From a bacterium (GTDB lineage: Bacteria; Verrucomicrobiota; Verrucomicrobiae; Limisphaerales; J093): a stretch of 6,538 bases of DNA. This document shows, in pieces, positions 1-6,042 of the stretch. The notes beneath the pieces were generated by a model. It searched no databases. It saw nothing but the letters and a program-made list of their open reading frames with translations, and had not been told where the DNA came from. Positions within the stretch are counted from its first letter, which is position 1; each line of letters opens with the position of its first letter. The stretch spans positions 1-6,538 of the forward strand of contig JAKCAB010000558.1 in the NCBI GenBank assembly GCA_021839785.1, given 5' to 3'. Position numbers and translations under genes: made by a program.

Positions 1-3000
1 CCCCCGCCTGCGCGCTGAAACTCCAGTAGTCCACGTCCCCCGTCCCGGAAAGATTCCCCCGCCCCTGCCCCGTCCACAACCCGGGCGGATCCTCCACCAG
101 CGGCTGCTCCCGGTTCCCCAGCCACGTCGTTACATAGTAACCTGCATAGTAAGTGTGCTCGGTGGTCACTAGATCGGTCAGGCCGTCGGCGTTAAAATCG
201 GCCGCGACCACCGCGATCGGATTGTAACTGGTCTGATAGACCGTAATTCCTGCCAGCGTCCCGTCGCCCTGGTTCAAGAACAGGTCCAGATCGCTGTCGC
301 CGTACACCGCCACCGCCACGTCCAACTTGCCGTCTCCACTGAGGTCGCCCAAGGCCAGCCGGTAGGGGTCGCTGCCAATTCCACCGTAGCTAACCGGCGC
401 AGCAAAGGTCGCGTCACCACTGCCTTTGAGGACACTCACATCGCGACTGTTAACGTTCAGAGTTACCAAGTCAGCGTTGCCGTCGCCATCCAAGTCTCCG
501 ATCGCGATGTCTCGCGGGTAATCCCCGGTCGGGTAACTTACCGCTTCGTTGAAAGTGCCCATGCCATCCGCCTTATTCACCAGCACGCTCACCGTGTCGG
601 CATACGCGTTGACGGCCACCAATTCCGGCGCGCCATCGCCATCAAGATCGCCGACCGCTACGCTGTGCGTGCCGTCGCCGCTGGCGTAATCCGTGCGCGC
701 ATAAGTGCCATCGCCTTGGCGCACGAGTACGCTCACGTTGTCGCTGGAGAAATTCGCCGTCACGATCTCGGACAGGCCCGCGCCGTCCAGATTTGCCACC
801 GTCACGTCCCACGGATTGGCGCCCACCGCTGTCGTGGCACCGGCGCCCAGCGCACCGGTCCCGTCGCCCAAAAGGACGGTCACCGTGTTGGCGTAGTAAT
901 TGGCCACCACCACGTCCGGGTGGCCGTCGCCATCGAGGTCGCCCACCGCCACCGAGCACGGGTTGTCCCCGCAGGCAAAACTGGTCGGGGCTTGGAAGGT
1001 GCCGTCGCCGTTTCCGAGAAACACGCTGACGGTGACCACGTTCCAGTTGGCCGTCACGACGTCGAGTTTGCCGTCTCCATTGAGATCGCCTTTCGCGAGG
1101 TCGTGAGGATACCAGTTGTTCGCCGGGCCGCCGAAATAGCCGCCGAAAGCGAGGGAGCCGTCAGGAGTCGTGAAGCCACTCACGCTCAGCGAGGTCGCCA
1201 CCGCCGGCACGCCATTGTTTCGGTTTTCCACCACGTACCCGGCAACGCCCGCCACCGTGAACGTGCGTTCGTACGGTGCGGCCAGCGTGTTGCCCGCCCG
1301 GTCCTGCAAACCGGTGCCGATCGTGAAGCGATAAAGTCCAGGCTGCAGCGGCCCATCGCTGATCAGGTAACTCGCGCTCAACCCGCTGCTGTAGCTTTGG
1401 GGGGCCACAGTGTAGAGCACGTCATCGCCCGTGTCTCCTTCCTCGCCGGCAAACTTCCCATCTGCTCCGGCACAGCGCAGTTCGTAATTGGCCGCCGCGT
1501 TCACCGTGGCTGCGATCATGTCCTCGCTAAAACCCACATTGAACCGGTCGAGCACCGCGGTGCCCGTTGCGCCTTCGTCCGGCAGACTTACCGAAGCGAT
1601 CGTCGGCGGCACCGCATCGTTCACCGTGACCGAGAGCAGGTATTGCGCCCGCAAGTCGCGATTGGCAGTGGTCGCGTGGATCAAGTAGATGCCGTCGGCG
1701 GCCACGGTGTGCGTCGCCGTACCGCTGGTTTCCGACACCAACGGGGTCGGGTTGCCGGACTGCTCGATCGTTAGCGTCACGTCGGTGGCTTCGACGGAAC
1801 TGCCATCCGGCGTGGCCAGCGTGGCGGTGATCGTGTTGCCCACGTTGAGGGTGCCCGCCGAGAAATAATCGCCCGCCGAATCGGCGATGGGCAGCGAGGC
1901 ACCCACACGGGCACTCAGTTCCCCGCCGGAGACGCTGAGCGCGAGCAAATTCGCCGCGCCCTGGCTGTCATTCCCCTCCGCTTCCAACTGGATACCCCGC
2001 GACTGGTCCACTCGCATCCGATACGGCGAAGCGCCGTGGTCGCTCCAGACCCGCAAGTAATACGTGCCCGGCGCCGGAATCGTGGCTGTCTGGACCTGGC
2101 CGACGGTGGTGTCCCGAATGTTGGGGCCGGCGACGTCCGCATCCGCGGCGTTCCTAAGATAGACGTACGGATAGATACCGCCGTTGGCCGTCTCGAGGCG
2201 CACCGTGACCACATCGCCCGCCTCGGCGTCAAACCGCCAGTAATCCACGTCCCCGGCCGCCTGGAATGTACCCAGCGCAAAGGCGGTGTGAAAATTCGAA
2301 CCGGCGGGCGTCTCGGTCATCGGCAACGCCGTGGCACCGGGCAGCAGGTTATCGTCCACGCCCTCGATCTTGCCCAGCACGGGATCCGTCAGGGTGAACT
2401 CGCGGGTAAATGGCGTCACCGCTTCGCCGTTGGCGTCCAGCAGCCCCGCCAGCGTCTGAAAACGGTATTTGCCCGGCTGGAGCGGATTGGGGTTGGTCGT
2501 GAAGTTCACCGTCTTGGTGTTCGCCGTGTACGCCGGCGCCAGCCCGTACACCACGTCGTCGCTGGTCCCGTACAGATTGTCCGTCCCCGCACACCGCAAC
2601 TCGTAGCTGTCTGGACTGCTGGCCGTGGCCACGTCCAGCGCCCGCAGCGTCGTCAAGTTGAACCGGTCGATGGCTACCGCACTGCTCGTGCCTCCGGCCG
2701 GCAGGCTCGACGCCACCACCGTCGTCGCCGGCAGGCTCGCCGTGGTCCACACCCCCACGTTGTCGATCCCCCACGACTCGTCGTTGAGGTCCTGCAACCC
2801 GGCCCCCTGGAACGTAATGCTGGCCGCACTGCCCGCCGCCGTGAACGTCACCTCGATGGCCCGATAGATCGAATCGTTCCAACCGCTGAAACCGAACTGG
2901 CCCTGGGCGTCCGGCGGCAACGGGTAGGACTGGTTGTTGAAGTCGAACTGCGAAAAGGTGCGGTGAAACACCTGCGTGCCGTCCACCACCACATTGAAAT

Positions 3001-3376
3001 AGTCCGGACCGACCCCGCCGCTGTTCCCGTCCCACGAGTCGATGATGTACAGGTCGAAGACCACGGTGTAGGCGGTGCCCGCGGTCAACCCGCCCAGCGA
3101 GAGCGTCTGGCTGGCGTTGCCGAACCGGCCGGCAAAGCGGGTGAACACGCCCGGCACCGAGTTGTCCGTCGTGGCCGACGACCACTCCGCCCCCGCCCCC
3201 GCCTCGAAATCCGCGAAATACCCCGGACTCTGTCCGCTGTCGAACGGCGCCTCGGCCGCCGCCAACCCTGCGGCCGCCCAGGCCAGGGCCAGCCCGGTAA
3301 GTGCGCTTCGAAAACAACGCCCCGCGACACTGCCGATCACTCCCAAACGACCGGATAACTCAATTAAGTTATGCAT
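1..3376 (-). CDS. Giant secreted multidomain protein with Ig-like, PPC and seven FG-GAP/VCBS repeats (3' end outside window)
   Basis: The frame from the ATG at 3374-3376 stays open to the window edge: 1125 codons, no stop, C-terminus missing. Residues 1-24 form a long n-region and 25-41 a hydrophobic core rich in Ala and Leu, with likely signal-peptidase cleavage near 41-43. About 50-210 is a lectin-like beta-sandwich (YTVVFDLYIIDSWDGN at 103-118). An Ig-like domain follows (YELRCAG at 258), then a PPC-type domain (DVDYWRF at 376), a second PPC-like segment around 465-600, a second Ig-like domain (YELRCAG at 631), seven FG-GAP/VCBS repeats at about 755-1100, and the start of another PPC domain (DVDYW at 1114). 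PPC and FG-GAP modules are known from exported and surface proteins; adhesion or polymer binding is inference. No catalytic domain is visible. No clear ribosome-binding site precedes the ATG. In-frame GTGs at 3427 and at codon 13 are alternative starts, but ATG gives a good signal peptide. Confidence 0.93.
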   Translation of the reverse strand, partial: MHNLIELSGRLGVIGSVAGRCFRSALTGLALAWAAAGLAAAEAPFDSGQSPGYFADFEAGAGAEWSSATTDNSVPGVFTRFAGRFGNASQTLSLGGLTAGTAYTVVFDLYIIDSWDGNSGGVGPDYFNVVVDGTQVFHRTFSQFDFNNQSYPLPPDAQGQFGFSGWNDSIYRAIEVTFTAAGSAASITFQGAGLQDLNDESWGIDNVGVWTTASLPATTVVASSLPAGGTSSAVAIDRFNLTTLRALDVATASSPDSYELRCAGTDNLYGTSDDVVYGLAPAYTANTKTVNFTTNPNPLQPGKYRFQTLAGLLDANGEAVTPFTREFTLTDPVLGKIEGVDDNLLPGATALPMTETPAGSNFHTAFALGTFQAAGDVDYWRFDAEAGDVVTVRLETANGGIYPYVYLRNAADADVAGPNIRDTTVGQVQTATIPAPGTYYLRVWSDHGASPYRMRVDQSRGIQLEAEGNDSQGAANLLALSVSGGELSARVGASLPIADSAGDYFSAGTLNVGNTITATLATPDGSSVEATDVTLTIEQSGNPTPLVSETSGTATHTVAADGIYLIHATTANRDLRAQYLLSVTVNDAVPPTIASVSLPDEGATGTAVLDRFNVGFSEDMIAATVNAAANYELRCAGADGKFAGEEGDTGDDVLYTVAPQSYSSGLSASYLISDGPLQPGLYRFTIGTGLQDRAGNTLAAPYERTFTVAGVAGYVVENRNNGVPAVATSLSVSGFTTPDGSLAFGGYFGGPANNWYPHDLAKGDLNGDGKLDVVTANWNVVTVSVFLGNGDGTFQAPTSFACGDNPCSVAVGDLDGDGHPDVVVANYYANTVTVLLGDGTGALGAGATTAVGANPWDVTVANLDGAGLSEIVTANFSSDNVSVLVRQGDGTYARTDYASGDGTHSVAVGDLDGDGAPELVAVNAYADTVSVLVNKADGMGTFNEAVSYPTGDYPRDIAIGDLDGDGNADLVTLNVNSRDVSVLKGSGDATFAAPVSYGGIGSDPYRLALGDLSGDGKLDVAVAVYGDSDLDLFLNQGDGTLAGITVYQTSYNPIAVVAADFNADGLTDLVTTEHTYYAGYYVTTWLGNREQPLVEDPPGLWTGQGRGNLSGTGDVDYWSFSAQAG
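77..1114 (-). repeat. Seven FG-GAP/VCBS repeats forming a probable seven-bladed beta-propeller
   Basis: Seven copies of a repeat of about 49 residues lie within the long CDS. Each has an Ala/Val-rich strand, a DxDGDG-type calcium loop, a strand such as DVVVANY, and a segment like LGNGDGTF. The first loop residues are at 764, 813, 862, 910, 961, 1011 and 1060, giving spacings of 49, 49, 48, 51, 50 and 49. Loop sequences are DLNGDG, DLDGDG, NLDGAG, DLDGDG, DLDGDG, DLSGDG and DFNADG. The third lacks two usual acidic ligands and probably binds calcium poorly. FG-GAP repeats in integrin alpha chains make a seven-bladed propeller, so seven here suggests one complete propeller. The DNA copies have diverged, so this is an old protein-level duplication and not a recent DNA repeat. 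Confidence 0.88.
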
Positions 3377-3459
3377 AAGCCAGAGGGAATCAGAAACGAA
3401 AAACCGGAAGGAAAACCACCTTGTCACCGCGCCAAAAAGCCGCCACCGTCAACTCCCGC

Positions 3460-3698
3460 GACACTGGACCGCGGGCTGACAAATCGAGAACCTTGCCCCA
3501 CTGTACCACCATAAAACTCCACCTTTCCCCTGAAACCAATTCCTTGAGTGGATTCCCGCAGCTTGGCGCCAAACGCCGAACTTTCAGGCCCACACCACCG
3601 CCAACTCACCCCTCATCGCCACCGTCAGACCCGGCTCCACAAGTTCTCGCGACACAGGCTAAACACCTGTCCCTGGGCACTTTCTACACTGACACAGG
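3460..3698. repeat. Degenerate short repeats upstream of the giant secreted-protein gene
   Basis: GACACAGG occurs at 3651-3658 and 3691-3698, exactly 40 bp apart, and a variant GACACTGG occurs at 3460-3467. The first and third share a longer CGCGACAC context. A separate 11-mer CGCCACCGTCA occurs at 3441-3451 and 3617-3627, each time upstream of a GACAC motif. The variant copy sits largely in the loop of a small hairpin, CCCGCG (3455-3460) with CGCGGG (3470-3475). These could be remnants of a duplicated intergenic segment or binding sites in the leader of the gene starting at 3376. Confidence 0.3.
3563..3572. promoter_or_regulatory. Perfect 10-bp palindrome upstream of the giant secreted-protein gene
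   Basis: TTGGCGCCAA is a perfect palindrome about 190 bp before the ATG at 3376. Palindromes of this size are typical of dimeric regulator sites, but I see no second copy and no convincing promoter next to it. In GC-rich DNA such a palindrome can arise by chance, so this is only a candidate. Confidence 0.15.
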
Positions 3699-4197
3699 AT
3701 CGAGACCGCTTGGGTTTGCCGCTAACTTCAACACGCGTATAAATGCACGCGCTAAGTAGGATTACAAGCAAAAAATGATGCGTAGTCAATTATGTGTATC
3801 CCTTACTCCGGAATAAAACCATCCAGAGCACAATCGAGCTTCGGGAATCTGCCCTCTACGAAGCGGAAGCTACAGGCGCGGACCAGTCGGTGCGGGGGCA
3901 GAGCAGTCGTGAGTGGACACATCAAACGCCGATCCCAGCCTGGATCCCATCATCTGAAGCTTCCTTTTTGAAGTCTCTGACTGAAATGGTTACGAGTCGT
4001 GTCTAAAGTTGGCGACCGGCTGTCTCGGCGGTGGCCAACGATCGCAGTCGCTGGCTGGCGACCGCCAAGGCAGGTCCGAGCACGTCAGGTTGACTCAACC
4101 CAGAAACCGCCGCTGGACGCCGGAACCCGGATAAGACAAAGCTCCGCTGAATCCGAAAACCGAAGTTGCGTTGGGGAGCGCACACGCCCCGCGGGCG

Positions 4198-4221
4198 GTT
4201 TTCGGCGCCCTCGCCGAAAAC
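4198..4221. repeat. Perfect 10-bp stem-loop inside the inverted-repeat element
   Basis: GTTTTCGGCG (4198-4207) and CGCCGAAAAC (4212-4221) are exact inverted repeats around a 4-nt CCCT loop. The stem is strong enough to fold as RNA or single-stranded DNA. No T tract follows on the minus strand, which argues against a standard terminator. The stem sequence reuses the CGGTTTTCGGC motif of the element's right arm. Confidence 0.6.
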
Positions 4222-4297
4222 GGTTCTGGTCGGAAGCGATGCGGCCGCCGCCGAGACCGCGTGATCCCCAAGGCGCTGGACGCGAGGCGCGTCCCGC

Positions 4298-4317
4298 CAC
4301 ACCCGAGGGCGGGTGTG
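4298..4317. repeat. Perfect 8-bp stem-loop near the right arm of the inverted-repeat element
   Basis: CACACCCG (4298-4305) and CGGGTGTG (4310-4317) pair exactly around a 4-nt AGGG loop. The right half overlaps the inner part of the element's right arm, so local folding would compete with pairing of the two distant arms. Confidence 0.55.
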
Positions 4318-4381
4318 CTCCCCAACTTCGGTTTTCGGCTGAAGGACGAGCGACGGGAACCGGTTCACTTGCAGTTCGACC

Positions 4382-4427
4382 GAACCGCGAGGCCCACCGC
4401 TTTCCCATCTGCGCCTATTTGCGGTTC
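4382..4427. repeat. Short inverted and tandem repeats beside the hydrolase 3' end
   Basis: GAACCGC (4382-4388) and GCGGTTC (4421-4427) are an exact 7-bp inverted pair. Inside is a near-tandem 10-mer, ATCTGCGCCT (4407-4416) followed by ATTTGCGGTT (4417-4426). Read on the minus strand this is AACCGCAAATAGGCGCAGAT, which resembles from memory the AACCGCAGAT-type intergenic repeats of some bacteria with large genomes. A palindrome GAACCGGTTC lies just to the left at 4357-4366. Confidence 0.35.
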
Positions 4428-4501
4428 AACTGCGGAGTCCAGGCTGAATGAGCGGGGCTTTCTTCCACGAGTTAGATCGCCAAATGGATGATCGGGAATC
4501 G

Positions 4502-5938
4502 TCACCGCTTTTCGCCCGCGCGAAACACCGTCCACGGTTGCGACGGCCGGCTCTTGAGCAGTCCGCGCATCCAGTCGAATTGCGTGTGCGCGGCCAGGAA
4601 CTTGTCGGCGTTGAAGGCGTGTCCACAGGCGGCGCCCCAGCGGGCGGCAAAGGACATTTGCTTCGCCATGCTGGCATCCACCACCTTGCCGTCGAACGTA
4701 CCCGCCGGATAGAACGGCGCGCCGGGCCAGGCGCCAAATGGATTTGGCTCCAGTTCGTTGTGTCCGCAAAGCGTGCGCCCGTCCGGCACCGTCTTGCCCA
4801 GCCACGAATCGAAATGGTCAGCCTCAAAACGCTTGGCCAACGCGAGGTCGATCTTGCCGGCGTGCGCGCCCATGAGGTTCTTCCAGCGTGCGCGCCGGGC
4901 GATGTTGGACTGGCGCATGTCGTTCTCGTTGGAGTCGGTTTCGTAGCGCAGCAGACCGAGGTTTTCGGCGATGTTCGAGCCGAGGAACCAACCGTCGCGC
5001 TTGCGCTCGAAACTTACGCGCTTAAGGCCCAATTCGAGCCGCGCAATCTCGCCGGAGTTCACGTTGCCCAACAGCCAGGCGTTGGCGTAACCGCCGGTGT
5101 TGCCGCGCTTCAAGATCGCACACCATTCGTCGATGGAACTTGCGTCCTGCGTGGCGCGGCGCATCCGGACGAACTCCGGCACGCCCTTTTCGTCGTACGG
5201 TTGGAAGCCGCCGATCGTGGTCTCCGAGCCGACCAACCCCGCGTCGGTGACGAAGAAATCCGTGCCGCTGTGCAGCCAGCCGGGCCAAGTCTGCCACAAG
5301 ATGCGATGGCCAGACTGCGGCGCGATGTCCATGACCACGTTGGCCGTGGCCTCCGGGTAATCGACCATGCTGTTGTGGCCGAGCACCACGCCGCGATCCG
5401 CGGTGGCGCTGCCGGTGGCGATGAACGAACTGCACCCCTGCCGGGGCGGCGGCAACACCGAGGCGTCGAGCGTCTTTTTGTGTTGCGGCCACCAATACCA
5501 GGCGAGTTCGAAATAGGCGTTGTACGCGATCATCTCGGCGCGCGAACTCGACACCCCGGCGGCGCCGAGACCTTCCACGAGGCCGTCCAATTCCTCCAAG
5601 GTTTCCGGGTCGATCTGCGCCTCGTACATGGCTTTGGCTTTCTCGACCAGCCACGGCCAATCGAGCGCGCTGTCGTGATGCCACAAGGCGCGCTGCACGC
5701 GCAGGCACTCGACGATTTCGCCGGCCAGCAAGTAACCGTGCTGGAAGCCGCGCTCGCGGGCCGTGCCTTCGACGTGGACGAAGACCCAGCCGTGTTTCTC
5801 GTGTCGCCACGCCTTGGCGAGACACGCTTGCTGCGGCTCGGTCAAGGCGGCCAGCGCGGTGTCGGTCGCTCCCCAAAGAAACGCGCAAACGAGGCCGAAC
5901 AGCCATCGGGCCTGACGAAAAGCAAGATTAGGGTTCAT
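4502..5938 (-). CDS. Secreted C45 / phospholipase-B-like Ntn hydrolase
   Basis: This complete 478-residue protein starts with ATG at 5938 and ends with TGA at 4502. Residues 1-30 are a signal peptide (basic n-region, hydrophobic 12-23, cleavage near the ALA at 28-30), so it acts in the periplasm or outside. RERGFQHGYLLAGEI at 61-75 matches the N-terminal part of peptidase-C45-type proteins. GCSSF at 168-172 carries the probable nucleophile Cys169; in this superfamily the chain is cut autocatalytically just before the Cys, here Gly168-Cys169. GHN at 187-189, SETTI at 238-242 and GNTGGYANAW at 279-288 resemble conserved blocks of phospholipase-B-like proteins. Family members hydrolyse amide or ester bonds (acyl transfer, N-acyl amides, lipids); the substrate here cannot be read from sequence. 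An AAGG lies 10 nt before the ATG, a weak ribosome-binding site. The gene is alone: 104 nt from the upstream gene and 1125 nt from the next. Confidence 0.85.
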   Translation of the reverse strand: MNPNLAFRQARWLFGLVCAFLWGATDTALAALTEPQQACLAKAWRHEKHGWVFVHVEGTARERGFQHGYLLAGEIVECLRVQRALWHHDSALDWPWLVEKAKAMYEAQIDPETLEELDGLVEGLGAAGVSSSRAEMIAYNAYFELAWYWWPQHKKTLDASVLPPPRQGCSSFIATGSATADRGVVLGHNSMVDYPEATANVVMDIAPQSGHRILWQTWPGWLHSGTDFFVTDAGLVGSETTIGGFQPYDEKGVPEFVRMRRATQDASSIDEWCAILKRGNTGGYANAWLLGNVNSGEIARLELGLKRVSFERKRDGWFLGSNIAENLGLLRYETDSNENDMRQSNIARRARWKNLMGAHAGKIDLALAKRFEADHFDSWLGKTVPDGRTLCGHNELEPNPFGAWPGAPFYPAGTFDGKVVDASMAKQMSFAARWGAACGHAFNADKFLAAHTQFDWMRGLLKSRPSQPWTVFRAGEKR

Positions 5939-5988
5939 GGTGGCGAAACCTTAGCCAATATCCGGCCAGCGTCACGCCTGAAGGTGGG

Positions 5989-6025
5989 AAAAGGCGCTGG
6001 GCCCTGCCTTTGCGGCAAGCAGCGC
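5989..6025 (-). terminator. Probable Rho-independent terminator after the right-hand gene
   Basis: On the minus strand GCGCTG (6025-6020) pairs with CAGCGC (5999-5994). An inner stem TGCC/GGCA (6017-6014 with 6008-6005) closes a GCAAA loop. The run C-C-TTTT follows directly (T tract 5992-5989). It lies 18 nt after the TAG of the upstream gene and 51 nt before the ATG of the hydrolase, as expected for a terminator separating the two. The stem has internal mismatches and the T tract is short, so strength is uncertain. Confidence 0.5.
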
Positions 6026-6041
6026 GGACTGTACGTCCGCG
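6023..6041. repeat. Perfect 7-bp hairpin just after the stop codon
   Basis: CGCGGAC (6023-6029) and GTCCGCG (6035-6041) are perfect inverted repeats around a 5-nt TGTAC loop, one base downstream of the TAG at 6043-6045. There is no T tract on either side. It shares bases 6023-6025 with the terminator stem, so the two structures cannot both form fully. It may be a transcript-end stabiliser or a copy of a dispersed palindromic unit. Confidence 0.5.
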
Positions 6042-6042
6042 G

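Larger units (their letters stand above)
4153..4338. repeat. Inverted-repeat element with nested hairpins, possible REP-like or MITE-like unit
   Basis: The 16-bp arm CCGAAAACCGAAGTTG at 4153-4168 recurs exactly inverted at 4323-4338. The similarity continues inward with small gaps to about 4190 on the left and 4307 on the right (GGGGAGC, CACAC and GCCC blocks are shared). The 11-mer GCCGAAAACCG or its complement occurs at 4196-4206 and 4329-4339, with one-mismatch forms at 4152-4162 and 4214-4224. Two compact hairpins sit between or in the arms. No transposase or coding frame with protein-like composition is present, and I see no flanking target-site duplication. It lies 164 nt beyond the hydrolase stop, so it could also act as a transcript end structure. 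Confidence 0.6.
3377..4501. other. 1125-bp intergenic region without a convincing gene
   Basis: This stretch lies between the hydrolase stop and the start of the giant secreted protein, both on the minus strand. Open frames here are short, overlap on both strands, and read as low-complexity Arg/Pro/Ser-rich or unrecognisable sequence. The right half (about 4010-4440) is GC-rich and densely palindromic. The left half (about 3377-3990) is less GC-rich, with an AT-richer pocket at about 3735-3830, and must contain the leader and promoter of the giant gene. I could not pick a -10/-35 pair with confidence. I see no tRNA, rRNA or known riboswitch pattern. Confidence 0.6.

Noticed and set aside
2349..3317. 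A 322-codon minus-strand frame starting at 3317, rich in Gly and Arg.
   Set aside because: It is shifted by one frame from the gene starting at 3376. The Gly/Arg-rich product is a shadow; the other frame gives coherent domains over the same bases.
2036..3358. A 440-codon plus-strand frame, and a similar one at 665-1774.
   Set aside because: Both are antisense to the giant secreted protein, whose own frame gives clear signal peptide, PPC and FG-GAP motifs. The antisense translations are Arg/His/Val-rich without domains.
3715..3743. A plus-strand TTTGCC, 17-bp spacer, TATAAA arrangement that could be a promoter.
   Set aside because: Only the -10 fits the consensus well, and there is no supported plus-strand gene downstream.
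3956..3970. GAAGCTTC palindrome followed by CTTTTTG, like a small plus-strand terminator.
   Set aside because: The stem is four base pairs with no loop, and no plus-strand gene precedes it.
3794..4006. A 70-codon plus-strand frame starting with GTG.
   Set aside because: No ribosome-binding site, no recognisable family, and it stands alone facing away from all other genes. Not enough support for a gene.
4340..4445. GGTTCAA and GTTCGAC strings that look like tRNA T-arms.
   Set aside because: No acceptor, D-arm or anticodon arm can be placed around them at tRNA spacing on either strand.
3999..4491. Several overlapping open frames on both strands across the GC-rich palindromic region.
   Set aside because: Their coexistence on both strands follows from inverted repeats and high GC. 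The translations mirror each other's repeats and show no protein-like pattern.
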